A stretch of DNA of 48,464 nt from Burkholderia sp. lig30 (GTDB lineage: Bacteria > Pseudomonadota > Gammaproteobacteria > Burkholderiales > Burkholderiaceae). Below, piece by piece: positions 26,049 through 35,007 of the stretch. The DNA lies in NCBI RefSeq assembly GCF_000687455.2, contig NZ_JGVW01000125.1:1-48464 (forward strand), written 5' to 3'. Position 1 is the first letter of the stretch. The number at the start of each line of letters is the position of its first letter. Position numbers and translations under genes: made by a program. Under the pieces are notes generated by a model. That model searched no databases, was not told the origin of the DNA, and saw only the letters and a program-made list of their open reading frames with translations.

Positions 26049-26448
26049 CAAGCTGCCTTTTCCATCGCCTGTCGCGAGATCTTCAGAACCGCTTTGCGTG
26101 GCAGCAGTGGAACAATCCAATCGAGCATAATCTGCAGCTTCCGCTCGTTGAAGGCAACCAGTTCGACTGTAAGTTCAACTTGTCCAAGCTTGGAAATCGT
26201 CGCAGAGAGGTTTAACTCTCCGTCGAGGGAGGTCCACCTTTTGGCGCCATCCCACCCGGTCCATGCTTCCGCCATCTCGCGAAAAAAAGCTGAAACCGGT
26301 CCGATCACATAGGTTGAAGCCCCACCTCGCCGTGAAATGGTGGATCCGTAAGCGTGGCGATAAACAGTGTTTCGTCCGAGGCACGAGACGTGACTCGGAT
26401 ACTCAATGAAGCCCGGCCATGACAGGAATTCACATCGACACGATCCAT
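26048..26448 (-). pseudogene. DUF6228 gene broken by a one-base frameshift
   Basis: Translation starts well at the ATG at 26448, six bases after GGAG, and reads 47 codons to a TGA. The rest of the family signature lies in another frame: VSAFFREMAEAWTGWDGAKR, then WTSLDGELNLSATISKLGQV and onward to 26050. Adding one G to the GGGG run (plus-strand CCCC at 26320-26323) joins the halves smoothly as ...FHGEVGASTYVIGPVSAFF and gives a 133-residue protein, normal for DUF6228. It is therefore a recent disruption, a sequencing error, or a slippery phase-variable tract. DUF6228 proteins are thought to include immunity-type proteins; the function is not established. Confidence 0.7.
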
Positions 26449-26753
26449 TTTCGCTCCGCTGGCGTTCGTTGAGCAATCTTAACGGACGTAGCTGTCTTTG
26501 TAGCAAAAGCGCGCAGGTCGTTCGTCCGCTTTGGATACGCAATTGTGAGCGTCTCTTGGTGGCCGACCCCGGCCCAATGATGCAGGTGGCGCCTTGCGGG
26601 CGATCCGGCGACACGCGAACGACAGCCACCGACCCTGAAGGGACAGTCGCGGAAAGCAAAAGCGGACATTCGCATCGTCGTTAGAGGCGAGTCCTGTTGA
26701 ACTTGGCGACTATCTTGCCTAAATTCTCAGAACGCCTGAATCGTCGTCCCTAA
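26449..26753. other. Gap between the DUF1444-like and DUF6228 genes
   Basis: About 300 bp with no gene I can support. Frames across it have no recognisable product. The left end carries the ribosome binding site of the DUF6228 gene. Confidence 0.4.
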
Positions 26754-27263
26754 TCACGGCGTGACAGGCAGTTGCTTCCATTCGGCGCCTGTGCGTCGGT
26801 ACAAGTGAGGAAGCAGCCGATGGTCGCAATCCCCGGACCGCTCTACGACGTGCCGAAGCTCCACTAGCCCTTGTGCGGAAGATGAGTCGCAGAATGCAAG
26901 GAGGTCACGCGCTGGAGCAACCGCGACAAAGCCCTGCGGGGCGAGATGGGCGTACCAGTGATTCCACATGGCATCAAGCGTGAGAAGACTCGCCTCGAAG
27001 TTGCCTCCCATGAGTGCAACATATATCGAACCGTACTCGCGAACAGCCAGCTTTTCTTCCGCAAGAGCTTGCAAATTTGAAACGGCCATTGAATGAAGAT
27101 GGTCAACCGAGGCACCTTCCTGTTCCAGATGCCGGTGCTGAACAAAGGCCAAATGATCAGCTGCAACCGCGACGTACGAAACCATTAGATCGTCGGTGAG
27201 GGGACGGAGAACAGGCGAGTCCTCCCGTGACAACGATATTGCTGGCGTTGAGTCTTGCGCCAT
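26754..27263 (-). CDS. DUF1444-like protein, start uncertain
   Basis: About 169 residues from the ATG at 27263. Alternative starts are 27317 (ATG) and 27425 (GTG), and the frame stays open further upstream with no good ribosome binding site. The core matches the DUF1444 pattern: DDLMVSYVAVAADHLAFV, VDHLHSMAVSNLQALAEEKL, NFEASLLTLDAMWNHW and FVAVAPARDLLAFCDSSS. Family members are usually 260-270 residues, so this is short or N-terminally damaged. DUF1444-type proteins occur beside polymorphic toxins and may act as immunity proteins; no toxin gene is seen here. Confidence 0.6.
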   Translation of the reverse strand: MAQDSTPAISLSREDSPVLRPLTDDLMVSYVAVAADHLAFVQHRHLEQEGASVDHLHSMAVSNLQALAEEKLAVREYGSIYVALMGGNFEASLLTLDAMWNHWYAHLAPQGFVAVAPARDLLAFCDSSSAQGLVELRHVVERSGDCDHRLLPHLYRRTGAEWKQLPVTP

Positions 27264-27561
27264 GGGCTTCAAGTAAGCGATGGCGCGGGTACAGATGCCG
27301 CCTTCTGTCACAGTCATAGAGCGATATTCAATCAATCCAAAAATACGGCTAGAACCGTAGAACCATCCTTGGCGGATTGTCGACGATTCGGGTCGCGATG
27401 TCGAATGGCTGGTAGTGGCCGACACCTGCCCGCCCCGATCGACCAGTTGAATCCCCCCGTTGCCGCCGTTGGCGATCGCGGAGACCGGACATTCAGGACG
27501 TCACGGCGCGCCCACTAAGTCCAGTGGAACGATCCGAATCGCGACGAATGGCGTCGCGCCG

Positions 27562-27948
27562 CTATCGCACACCGTCACGATGTATCAGGAACGTACTCGT
27601 GCGTGCCCCATAGCGCTTCGTCACTTCGGCATTGGCCATCAATCTGGACGATTTCAGAATCGGGCTTACCGCCGCATACAGCCGGTCGGGATCGGGCCCG
27701 TATATGTACAGATAGCCGTCGTTGCCGTCGATGTGATATTCCGTCTCGCCGAGTTCGCCAACGCCCGCACGTCTTATCGCGCTGTCCAGGCGACGCTCCA
27801 GCGTGTGAATTTGCGCGCGGTCCCGCGGATAGTAGTCGAAATGCACCATCATGACCGGCCCCGGGGGGGCGTCGGTTTGGCTGGACGCTACGCTGCCCGC
27901 GGAAAAAGCAGCGCAGAGAAACGCGACGAGTACTTTTCTTCTCGACAT
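27562..27948 (-). CDS. Small exported protein of unknown function
   Basis: Protein of 128 residues with a signal peptide (about 1-22, VLVAFLCAAFSAGSVAS). The mature part is acidic and Tyr-rich in its centre (MMVHFDYYPRD, then GETEYHIDGNDGYLYIYGPD) and ends with a short basic segment. I recall the Y-x-Y-G-P-D motif with a preceding DG-x-DG from small Burkholderia/Xanthomonas hypothetical proteins, but I know no function. Its place next to orphan immunity-like genes makes a periplasmic immunity role possible, but this is a guess. Confidence 0.6.
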   Translation of the reverse strand: MSRRKVLVAFLCAAFSAGSVASSQTDAPPGPVMMVHFDYYPRDRAQIHTLERRLDSAIRRAGVGELGETEYHIDGNDGYLYIYGPDPDRLYAAVSPILKSSRLMANAEVTKRYGARTSTFLIHRDGVR

Positions 27949-28319
27949 GCGTGGGAATCGTCAGCAAACGGGAAAAGCATTGTCGACGATTCAGACCCAT
28001 CGGTCGAGCGTCGCTTCATGGCCGAACCCCGCCAATCCCCGCCAAACCCGAAAAAAGGCCCCGCCTGCATCCGCCTGGCGGGGCCAACCCATGTCAGAAG
28101 AGACGTCCTGGAAGAGACGGTGCCCATCTTATCGAGCGCGCCGCAGCCACCCAACCAAGCAATTCTGCTATCCATCTGCGCCGCCACCGTGCGCCACTCC
28201 CCCGCTCACATCGCATATCGATAGAACGAAAAGTCGTTTCCCGACCAGAACCAGGATCGCTACCATGCAGTTTTAAGCCTGCGCTTAGCCGGGCAACGCA
28301 CCCCAGAGAGGAGCACCCC
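27949..28319. other. Gap upstream of the reductase gene
   Basis: No protein-coding gene I can support. It contains the minus-strand terminator at 28051-28085 and, at the right end, the GAGAGGAG ribosome binding site of the flavin reductase gene. The minus-strand segment 28086-28280 is a possible small RNA region. Confidence 0.4.
28051..28085 (-). terminator. Rho-independent terminator facing left
   Basis: On the minus strand GGCCCCGCC (28085-28077) and GGCGGGGCC (28065-28057) form a perfect 9-bp stem, followed by six T residues (28056-28051). It can only stop leftward transcripts, but the gene on its right is on the plus strand. It may end an unannotated small RNA from 28086-28280 or protect the leftward genes from antisense read-through. 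Confidence 0.7.
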
Positions 28320-28970
28320 TTGACCGCATTCGACCAGCATCGCCGCCCGTTCGTCGTCGGCATCGGCGGCACCACCCGCGCATCCTCGTCGACCGAGCGC
28401 GCGCTGAGCTTCGCACTGCGCGGCGCGCAGGCAGCCGGCGCACGCACCCGCCTGTTCGACGGCCCGTTCCTGCACACGCTGCCGCACTACGCGCCCGAGC
28501 AGAAAACGCTGACCGACGCGCAGCGCGAACTGATCGACACCGTGCGGCAGGCGGATGCGATCGTCATCGCGACGCCGGGCTACCACGGCGGCGTATCGGG
28601 CCTCGTGAAGAACGCGCTCGATACGCTCGAGGAGCTGCGCGCCGACGAGCGCCCCTATCTGGACGGTCGGGCAGTCGGCTGCATCGTCACCGCCTACGGC
28701 TGGCAGGCGGCCGGCACCGTGCTAACGTCGCTGCGCTCGATCGTGCACGCGCTGCGCGGCTGGCCGACGCCGTTCGGCGCGGCCGTCAACACGCTCGAAA
28801 CCCGCTTCGAAAGCGCCGATAGCTGCTCGGACCCGAAAGTCGCCGCACAGCTCGAAACGGTCGGCGCGCAAGCCGCCGAGTTCGCGCTCGCGTTCGCGTC
28901 GCATCGCGCGGCCACGCAGGTCGCGTCGGCCAACACGCTTGCACCGGTGCTGAAGCTTGCGAGCCACTGA
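28320..28970 (+). CDS. NADPH-dependent FMN reductase family protein
   Basis: Flavodoxin-like oxidoreductase of 216 residues from a TTG at 28320, six bases after GAGGAG; no in-frame ATG gives the conserved N-terminus. The fold is recognised by the FMN-phosphate loop GIGGTTRASSSTERAL, the segment IVIATPGYHGGVSGLVKNAL and the central ERPYLDGRAVGCIVTAYGWQ. Family members reduce FMN or quinones for partner oxygenases. The partner is not apparent here. The frame is open far upstream, but that part overlaps the terminator region and is not coding. Confidence 0.8.
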   Translation: MTAFDQHRRPFVVGIGGTTRASSSTERALSFALRGAQAAGARTRLFDGPFLHTLPHYAPEQKTLTDAQRELIDTVRQADAIVIATPGYHGGVSGLVKNALDTLEELRADERPYLDGRAVGCIVTAYGWQAAGTVLTSLRSIVHALRGWPTPFGAAVNTLETRFESADSCSDPKVAAQLETVGAQAAEFALAFASHRAATQVASANTLAPVLKLASH

Positions 28971-29177
28971 GCGCCGCCTCCGTTCCCACGCGCCGGTCGC
29001 GCGCCACGCCTCGGTGGCGCGCGACCGGCGTTTGCCTGCCCGCGTCGCGGCCAGCCTGAAACCACCGCCCGGCAATGACGATTCAATCCGTCGCGTCATT
29101 AGCATTGGCCGAAAGATTGGTTCTTTTTTGCCGAAGGTTTCCGTACGCTGAAAGCTCTTCCTTCTTCCGCGTCCGCC

Positions 29178-29393
29178 ATGAACCGCACGATCCGTTACAA
29201 AGGCTACGAAGTCGCCGCCGCCGCCGCGCGGCAGCCGAACGGCCTGTTCGCCGCCAACCTGACGATCGCCAAGGCCAGCACCGGCGCATCGCGGGCCTAT
29301 TCGTTCGATGCGATCGATTTCTTCTTCGAGGAGGAACACGCGCTCGCCTACGCGTCGCGTTGGGGTCGCCTCTGGGTCGACACGCATGCTTGA
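29178..29393 (+). CDS. Small conserved protein of unknown function
   Basis: Protein of 71 residues with a clean, hydrophilic sequence. It has an N-terminal beta-hairpin-like part (TIRYKGYEVAAAAARQPNG) and a C-terminal acidic/aromatic part (FDAIDFFFEEEHALAYASRW). I recall it as a common short hypothetical protein in Burkholderia with no known role. No signal peptide or motif is seen. Confidence 0.6.
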   Translation: MNRTIRYKGYEVAAAAARQPNGLFAANLTIAKASTGASRAYSFDAIDFFFEEEHALAYASRWGRLWVDTHA

Positions 29394-29504
29394 CCTGCAT
29401 CATTGACGTGAATCAGGCAATCGTGCAGGCGAGACAAGCAAAATACGCGGATTCGGGAGCCATGTGAAAATCTTTCACCCCGTAATCTCGCAATAACAAT
29501 AGCC

Positions 29505-30407
29505 ATGACTGACGCGCTGCAGCGCGAACAAGCAGCAGATCAAGCAATGCGCAACTGGGACTACGAGCGTCAAGGCCCGGTCAAGATCGGATCCGACGCG
29601 CATAAAGAAATGTTCTGCCGCATGCTGCTCGAGACTCACAACCCGTACAAGCCGGCCGTGATCGACTGGCCGCCGCTCGAGCCGGACGCGCTGGAGCGGC
29701 TCACGTCGCTGCCGATCTGGGACATCGCAGTGCAGACGGAAGGGCGCGCGTCGATCCGCGTCGCGACGTTCGCCGCGACCATCAAGGACACGCTGCTGCG
29801 CGAGACGCTCGACATGGACGGCGGAGAAGAGGCCCGCCACAAGATCGTGCTGTCGAAGCTCGTCGACGCGTACGGCATCAGGCTCGCGCCGGAGCCGGCC
29901 TACCCCGCGCCGAAGGACGCCGAATGGGCGTGGATGGTCACGGGCTTCAGCGAGTGCATCGACAGCTTCTTCGCGTTCGGGCTGTTCCGCTCCGCGCAAC
30001 GTTCGGGCTACTTCCCCGCCGAGCTGGTCGAGACCTTCGAGCCGGTGATCCAGGAGGAAGGCCGGCACATCCTGTTCTTCGTCAACTGGTACGCATGGTA
30101 CTGGCGCAACATGGCGTGGTGGCGCCGGCCGTGGTTCTTCGCGAAGGTCGCCGCGGTGTGGGCGTTCCTGATCTGGGAACGGATCGGCATCGCGCGCGGC
30201 ATCGACACCGACGGCGTCGCGCACGACGCGAACTTCTCGGCCACCGGCGCGGCAAGCGTCGGCGATGCGCTCGATCCGCGCGAGCTGGTCGCGCTGTGCC
30301 TCACCGAGAACGACCGCCGGATGGCGGGCTACGACAAGCGTCTGCTGCGGCCGATGTTCATGCCGCGCATGGCGCGCCTCGCGTTGCGCTTCATGAAGAA
30401 GAAGTAA
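29505..30407 (+). CDS. Ferritin-like diiron protein
   Basis: Protein of 300 residues with the arrangement expected of a carboxylate-bridged diiron four-helix bundle: E79, the E109-A-R-H112 motif (GGEEARHK), E150, and the E185-G-R-H188 motif (QEEGRHIL). A hydrophobic helix region (FAKVAAVWAFLIWERIGIAR, residues about 206-225) could be a membrane contact. Family members in Burkholderia are usually annotated only as ferritin-like. An oxygenase, oxidase or iron-handling role is possible. It is convergent with the liu operon. Confidence 0.72.
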   Translation: MTDALQREQAADQAMRNWDYERQGPVKIGSDAHKEMFCRMLLETHNPYKPAVIDWPPLEPDALERLTSLPIWDIAVQTEGRASIRVATFAATIKDTLLRETLDMDGGEEARHKIVLSKLVDAYGIRLAPEPAYPAPKDAEWAWMVTGFSECIDSFFAFGLFRSAQRSGYFPAELVETFEPVIQEEGRHILFFVNWYAWYWRNMAWWRRPWFFAKVAAVWAFLIWERIGIARGIDTDGVAHDANFSATGAASVGDALDPRELVALCLTENDRRMAGYDKRLLRPMFMPRMARLALRFMKKK

Positions 30408-30417
30408 GCGCATCGCG

Positions 30418-30488
30418 CGACAGGGCGGCGCCGGCAATGCGGTGCCGCCCTGTCGCACATGCGGCACGGTGCGTTGCGCGCCGTGCCG
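30418..30488. terminator. Two hairpins between convergent genes
   Basis: CGACAGGGCGGC (30418-30429) pairs with GCCGCCCTGTCG (30444-30455), and CGGCACGG (30462-30469) pairs with CCGTGCCG (30481-30488). Both lie in the 89 bp between the diiron gene and liuD and can serve either direction. Neither has a T-tract. Confidence 0.7.
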
Positions 30489-30496
30489 TCCCTCCG

Positions 30497-32500
30497 TTAC
30501 GCCGCCTCCTGCTCCATCACGAGCAATTGCGCGCCATCGGCCACCTGATCGCCGACCGCATAGAGGATCTCGGCGACGACACCGGCGGCCGGCGCGCCGA
30601 TCGTGTGCTCCATCTTCATCGCTTCCATCACGATCAGCGGCGTGCCCGCCTCGACCGCCTGCCCCGGCTCCACCAGCACCGCGATGACCTTGCCCGGCAT
30701 CGGCGCGGTCAAGCGGCCGCCGCCGTGCTCGGTGTCGCCCGCATGCGCGATCAGGTTGCGCCATTCGAACGCCTCGGCCGCGCCTTGCGTGAAGACGTGG
30801 AACGTATCGCCGTCCGCGTACACGCGCCCGCTGCTGCGCACACCGTCGAGCGTGACGTCGAAATCGAGCGGCGTCGCGCCGCGCGACCACGCGAACGGCT
30901 GCGCCGCCGCGTCGCCAGCCGCGAGGCGCTGGCCGGCGGCGCCGTCCTCGTACGCGACCGTCACGTCCGTCTCGCGCTCGAGCGCGCGCCATTCGATCGT
31001 GCGCCGATAACCGGCGTTCAGCCGCCAGTTCGGCAGCGCCGCCCACGGCGACGCGCCGCCCGCCTGCATGTCGCGCTCGCGGGCAAGCAACGCCGCGCAG
31101 GCCAGCGCGAGCGCGGCACGCGGCGACGCCTGCGGCGCGAACAGCGTATCGTGATGCCGCTCGATCAGCCCGGTGTCGAGATCGGCCTCGGCGAACGGCT
31201 TGCACGCGACGATCCGCTGCAGGAACGCCGCATTGGTGTGGAGCCCGACCGCCTCGCAGTCGCGCAGCGCGCGCGCCATCCGGCCGAGCGCTTCCTCGCG
31301 GTCCGCGCCATGGACGATCAGCTTCGCGATCATCGGATCGTAGAACGGCGTGATCGCATCGCCCTCGCGCACGCCGCTGTCGACGCGCACCGGCGCGCCG
31401 ATGTCGAACTCGACGCCGTCCGGCAGGCGCAGGTGCTTGAGCGTGCCGGTCGACGGCAGGAAGCCGCGCGCGGGGTTCTCCGCATACAGGCGCGCCTCGA
31501 TCGCATGGCCGTGCACGTGCAGCTGCTCCTGACGCAACGGCAGCGGCTCGCCGGCCGCGACGCGCAATTGCCATTCGACGAGATCCAGCCCCGTGACCAT
31601 TTCGGTGACCGGATGCTCGACCTGCAGGCGGGTGTTCATTTCCATGAAATAGAACGCGTCGCCCGTCATGATGAATTCGACCGTGCCCGCGCCGACGTAG
31701 CCGACCGCCTGCGCGGCCGCGACGGCCGCCTCGCCCATCGAGCGGCGCACGCCGTCCGGCAGGCCCGGCGCCGGCGCTTCCTCGAGCACCTTCTGGTGAC
31801 GGCGCTGCACCGAGCAGTCGCGGTCGAACAGATAGACCGTGTTGCCGTGCCGGTCGCCGAACACCTGCACCTCGACGTGACGCGGGCGCAGCAGATACTT
31901 CTCGATCAGCACGCGGTCGTTGCCGAAGCTGCTCGCCGCCTCGCGCTGGCACGACGCGAGCGCGGCCGGGAAGTCGTCCGAGCGCTCGACGACGCGCATC
32001 CCCTTGCCGCCGCCGCCCGCGCTGGCCTTGAGCAGCACCGGGTAGCCGATCGCGTCGGCTTCGCGATGCAGCAGCGCGGCCTCCTGCGCGTCGCCGTGAT
32101 AGCCCGGCACGAGCGGCACCGCCGCGGCCTGCATCAGCGCCTTCGCGGCGGCCTTCGAGCCCATCGCGGCGATCGCGTCGACCGGCGGCCCGATGAACGC
32201 GATCCCCGCCGCCTCGCACGCGCGCGCGAAGTCCTCGTTCTCGGACAGGAACCCGTAGCCCGGGTGAATCGCCTGTGCGCCGGTCGCGCGCGCGGCGTCG
32301 ATGATGCGCTCGATGCGCAGATAGCTGTCGGCGGCAGCCGAGCCGCCGATATGCACCGCCTCGTCGCAGGCGGCCACGTGTTTCGCATGCGCATCCGCGT
32401 CCGAATACACGGCAACGCTCGCGATCCCGAGACGTTTGCACGTCGCGGCGACCCGGCAGGCGATTTCGCCACGATTGGCGATCAGAATCTTGTCGAACAT
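30497..32500 (-). CDS. liuD: Methylcrotonyl-CoA carboxylase, biotin-containing alpha subunit
   Basis: Protein of 667 residues that carboxylates its own biotin and hands the carboxyl group to the LiuB subunit (3-methylcrotonyl-CoA to 3-methylglutaconyl-CoA). It has the biotin carboxylase domain at residues 1-450 (ATP loop KASAGGGGKGMRVV, EMNTRLQVEHPVTEMVTGLD, and the C-terminal EARLYAENP) and the biotin carrier domain at about 595-665, with the biotinylated K629 in VMEAMKMEH. Acetyl- and propionyl-CoA carboxylases look alike; the liuA/B/C neighbours decide the assignment. Last gene of the operon, 84 bp after liuC. Confidence 0.9.
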   Translation of the reverse strand: MFDKILIANRGEIACRVAATCKRLGIASVAVYSDADAHAKHVAACDEAVHIGGSAAADSYLRIERIIDAARATGAQAIHPGYGFLSENEDFARACEAAGIAFIGPPVDAIAAMGSKAAAKALMQAAAVPLVPGYHGDAQEAALLHREADAIGYPVLLKASAGGGGKGMRVVERSDDFPAALASCQREAASSFGNDRVLIEKYLLRPRHVEVQVFGDRHGNTVYLFDRDCSVQRRHQKVLEEAPAPGLPDGVRRSMGEAAVAAAQAVGYVGAGTVEFIMTGDAFYFMEMNTRLQVEHPVTEMVTGLDLVEWQLRVAAGEPLPLRQEQLHVHGHAIEARLYAENPARGFLPSTGTLKHLRLPDGVEFDIGAPVRVDSGVREGDAITPFYDPMIAKLIVHGADREEALGRMARALRDCEAVGLHTNAAFLQRIVACKPFAEADLDTGLIERHHDTLFAPQASPRAALALACAALLARERDMQAGGASPWAALPNWRLNAGYRRTIEWRALERETDVTVAYEDGAAGQRLAAGDAAAQPFAWSRGATPLDFDVTLDGVRSSGRVYADGDTFHVFTQGAAEAFEWRNLIAHAGDTEHGGGRLTAPMPGKVIAVLVEPGQAVEAGTPLIVMEAMKMEHTIGAPAAGVVAEILYAVGDQVADGAQLLVMEQEAA

Positions 32501-32584
32501 GGCTTCGATGTCGTCCGGTAATCGATGTTGTTCACGCTTCGCCGATGCGCGCTCCGGCGCGGCGGCGAAGCGTCGTCGGCTGCG

Positions 32585-33370
32585 TCACGCGCGCCACGCC
32601 GGCGTGCGCTTCTCCAGAAACGCCGCGATGCCTTCGCGCGCCTCCGCGCCCGCGCGGGTACGCGCGATCCACTCCGCGGTCTGCTCGATCAGCGCCGCGT
32701 CGAGCGGGTGGCCGGCGACGTCGCGCACGAGCGTCTTGCACGCGCGCACCGCATCCGGCCCGTTCGAGACGAGCGTGGCGGCGAGCTTCGCGACCGTCTC
32801 GTCGAGCGCATCGGCCGCGACCGTCTCGTGGACGAAGCCGAGCGCCGCCGCGCGCGCGCTGTCGAACACCTCAGCCGTCGTGAAATAGCGGCGTGCCGCG
32901 CGCTCGCCCATCGCGCGCACCACGTACGGCGCGATCGTCGCGGGAATCAGGCCGAGCCGCGCTTCGGACAGGCAGAACTTGACCGTGTCCGCCGCGATCG
33001 CGATGTCGCACGCGGCAACGAGCCCGACGCCGCCCGCATACGCGTCGCCGTGCACGCGCGCGATCACCGGCTTGCCGCAGCGATGGATCGCCTCGAGCAT
33101 GCGCGCGAGCAGCCGCGCGTCGGCGCGGTTCTCGTCGTCCGAGTAGCCGGCCATCTTCTTCATCCAGTTCAGGTCCGCGCCCGCGCAGAATGCCGGGCCT
33201 TCGGCCGCCAGCACGACCGCGCGGAGGTCGGCGCGCGCGTCGAGCGCGACGAACGCGGCCGTCAGCTCCGCGATCATCGTCTCGTTGAACGCGTTGCGCA
33301 CGTCCGGCCGCGCGAGCGTGACGGTCGCGACGCGGCCGTCGTCGAACACCTTCAGCGTCTCGTATCTCAT
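32585..33370 (-). CDS. liuC: Methylglutaconyl-CoA hydratase
   Basis: Crotonase-fold enzyme of 261 residues converting 3-methylglutaconyl-CoA to HMG-CoA in leucine breakdown. The ATG at 33370 lies 11 bp after the liuB stop; the longer upstream frame overlaps liuB and is not used. Visible features are the oxyanion-hole segments FCAGADLNWMKKMAGYSDDE (about 62-80) and ARVHGDAYAGGVGLVAACDI (about 105-125). The acidic residue in FCLSEARLGLIPATIAPY is the expected catalytic Glu. The function rests on the operon as well as the motifs. Confidence 0.87.
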   Translation of the reverse strand: MRYETLKVFDDGRVATVTLARPDVRNAFNETMIAELTAAFVALDARADLRAVVLAAEGPAFCAGADLNWMKKMAGYSDDENRADARLLARMLEAIHRCGKPVIARVHGDAYAGGVGLVAACDIAIAADTVKFCLSEARLGLIPATIAPYVVRAMGERAARRYFTTAEVFDSARAAALGFVHETVAADALDETVAKLAATLVSNGPDAVRACKTLVRDVAGHPLDAALIEQTAEWIARTRAGAEAREGIAAFLEKRTPAWRA

Positions 33371-33381
33371 GCTGCGCCCCC

Positions 33382-34989
33382 TTACATCCGGAACACGCCG
33401 AAGCGCGTGTCGTCGATCGGCGCGTTCATCGACGCGGCAAGCCCGAGGCCCAGCACGTCGCGGGTCTGTGCGGGATCGATCACGCCGTCGTCCCACAGGC
33501 GCGCGCTCGCGTAGTACGGGTGCCCCTGCCGCTCGTACTGGTCGCGGATCGGCTGCTTGAACGCTTCTTCCTCTTCGAGCGGCCACGTGCCGCCCTTCGC
33601 CTCGATGCCGTCGCGGCGCACCGTCGCGAGCACCGACGCGGCCTGCTCGCCGCCCATCACCGAGATGCGCGCGTTCGGCCACATCCACAGGAAGCGCGGC
33701 GCGAACGCACGGCCGCACATCCCGTAGTTGCCCGCACCGAACGAGCCGCCGATGATCACCGTGAACTTCGGCACCTTCGCGTTCGACACCGCGGTCACCA
33801 TCTTCGCACCGTGGCGCGCGATGCCTTCGTTCTCGTACTTGCGGCCGACCATGAAGCCGGTGATGTTCTGCAGGAACACGAGCGGGATCTTGCGCTGGCA
33901 GCACAGCTCGATGAAATGCGCGCCCTTCACCGCCGATTCGGAGAACAGGATGCCGTTGTTCGCGACGATCCCGACCGGATGGCCCCAGATGTGCGCGAAG
34001 CCCGTCACGAGCGTCGTGCCGTAGCGCGCCTTGAATTCATCGAACTCCGAATCGTCGACGATCCGCGCGATCACTTCGCGCACGTCGAACGGCTTGCGCG
34101 TGTCGGCCGGAATCACGCCGTAGAGGCTCTGCGCGTCGTAGCGCGGCGGCTTCGCTTCGCGCAGCGCGACCGGCGTGGCGATCTTCGGCGCGAGATGGCC
34201 GACGACGCCGCGCGCGATCGACAGCGCATGCGCGTCGTTCTGCGCGAGATGGTCGGCAACGCCCGACAGGCGCGTATGCACGTCGCCGCCGCCGAGATCC
34301 TCGGCGCTCACTTCCTCGCCGGTCGCCGCCTTCACGAGCGGCGGGCCGCCGAGGAAAATCGTCCCCTGGTTCTTGACGATGATCGATTCGTCGCTCATCG
34401 CCGGCACGTACGCGCCGCCCGCCGTGCACGAGCCCATCACGACGGCGATCTGCGCGATCCCCGCCGCCGACATCTGGGCCTGGTTGAAGAAGATGCGGCC
34501 GAAGTGATCGCGGTCGGGGAACACGTCGTCCTGGTTCGGCAGGTTCGCGCCGCCCGAATCGACGAGATACACGCACGGCAGACGGTTCTCCGCGGCGATC
34601 TCCTGCGCGCGCACGTGCTTCTTGACCGTGATCGGGTAGTAGGTGCCGCCCTTGACCGTCGCGTCGTTGCAGACGATCACGCACTCGCGGCCGGCGATCC
34701 GGCCGATGCCGGTGATGACGCCCGCACCCGGCGCGTCGTCGTTGTACATCCCGTTCGCCGCGAGCTGCGACAGCTCGAGGAACGGCGTGCCCGGATCGAG
34801 CAGCTGCGCGATCCGGTCGCGCGGCAGCAGCTTGCCGCGCGACAGGTGCTTGTCGCGCGCGGCGGCCCCGCCGCCCTGCGCGAGCTGTTCGATCTTCGCG
34901 CGCAGGTCGGCGACGACCGCCTCGAGCGCCGCGGCGTTCGCGCGGAATTCCTCCGAACGCGGGTTCAGCTTGGATTCGATGATCGGCAT
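33382..34989 (-). CDS. liuB: Methylcrotonyl-CoA carboxylase, carboxyltransferase beta subunit
   Basis: Protein of 535 residues, the usual MccB length, accepting the carboxyl group from the LiuD biotin. Two crotonase-type halves are visible. The N-terminal half includes [20 protein letters not shown] and [20 protein letters not shown]. The C-terminal half includes [40 protein letters not shown] and [20 protein letters not shown]. These are close to the leucine-pathway enzyme and differ from propionyl-CoA carboxylases. It starts 18 bp after liuA. Confidence 0.92.
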   Translation of the reverse strand: MPIIESKLNPRSEEFRANAAALEAVVADLRAKIEQLAQGGGAAARDKHLSRGKLLPRDRIAQLLDPGTPFLELSQLAANGMYNDDAPGAGVITGIGRIAGRECVIVCNDATVKGGTYYPITVKKHVRAQEIAAENRLPCVYLVDSGGANLPNQDDVFPDRDHFGRIFFNQAQMSAAGIAQIAVVMGSCTAGGAYVPAMSDESIIVKNQGTIFLGGPPLVKAATGEEVSAEDLGGGDVHTRLSGVADHLAQNDAHALSIARGVVGHLAPKIATPVALREAKPPRYDAQSLYGVIPADTRKPFDVREVIARIVDDSEFDEFKARYGTTLVTGFAHIWGHPVGIVANNGILFSESAVKGAHFIELCCQRKIPLVFLQNITGFMVGRKYENEGIARHGAKMVTAVSNAKVPKFTVIIGGSFGAGNYGMCGRAFAPRFLWMWPNARISVMGGEQAASVLATVRRDGIEAKGGTWPLEEEEAFKQPIRDQYERQGHPYYASARLWDDGVIDPAQTRDVLGLGLAASMNAPIDDTRFGVFRM

Positions 34990-35007
34990 CGGCTCGCTCC
35001 GTTTCCG

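Noticed and set aside
26048..26659. DUF6228 as a 203-codon frame starting at 26659
   Set aside because: The first 115 codons read non-coding sequence; the real start is the ATG at 26448 in a different frame, followed by a frameshift.
27951..28319. In-frame N-terminal extension of the FMN reductase
   Set aside because: It crosses a terminator hairpin and lacks family similarity; the TTG with GAGGAG at 28320 is better.
32585..33904. Longer liuC start extending into liuB
   Set aside because: The crotonase begins at the ATG at 33370; the extension is antisense-like and overlaps a well-conserved gene.
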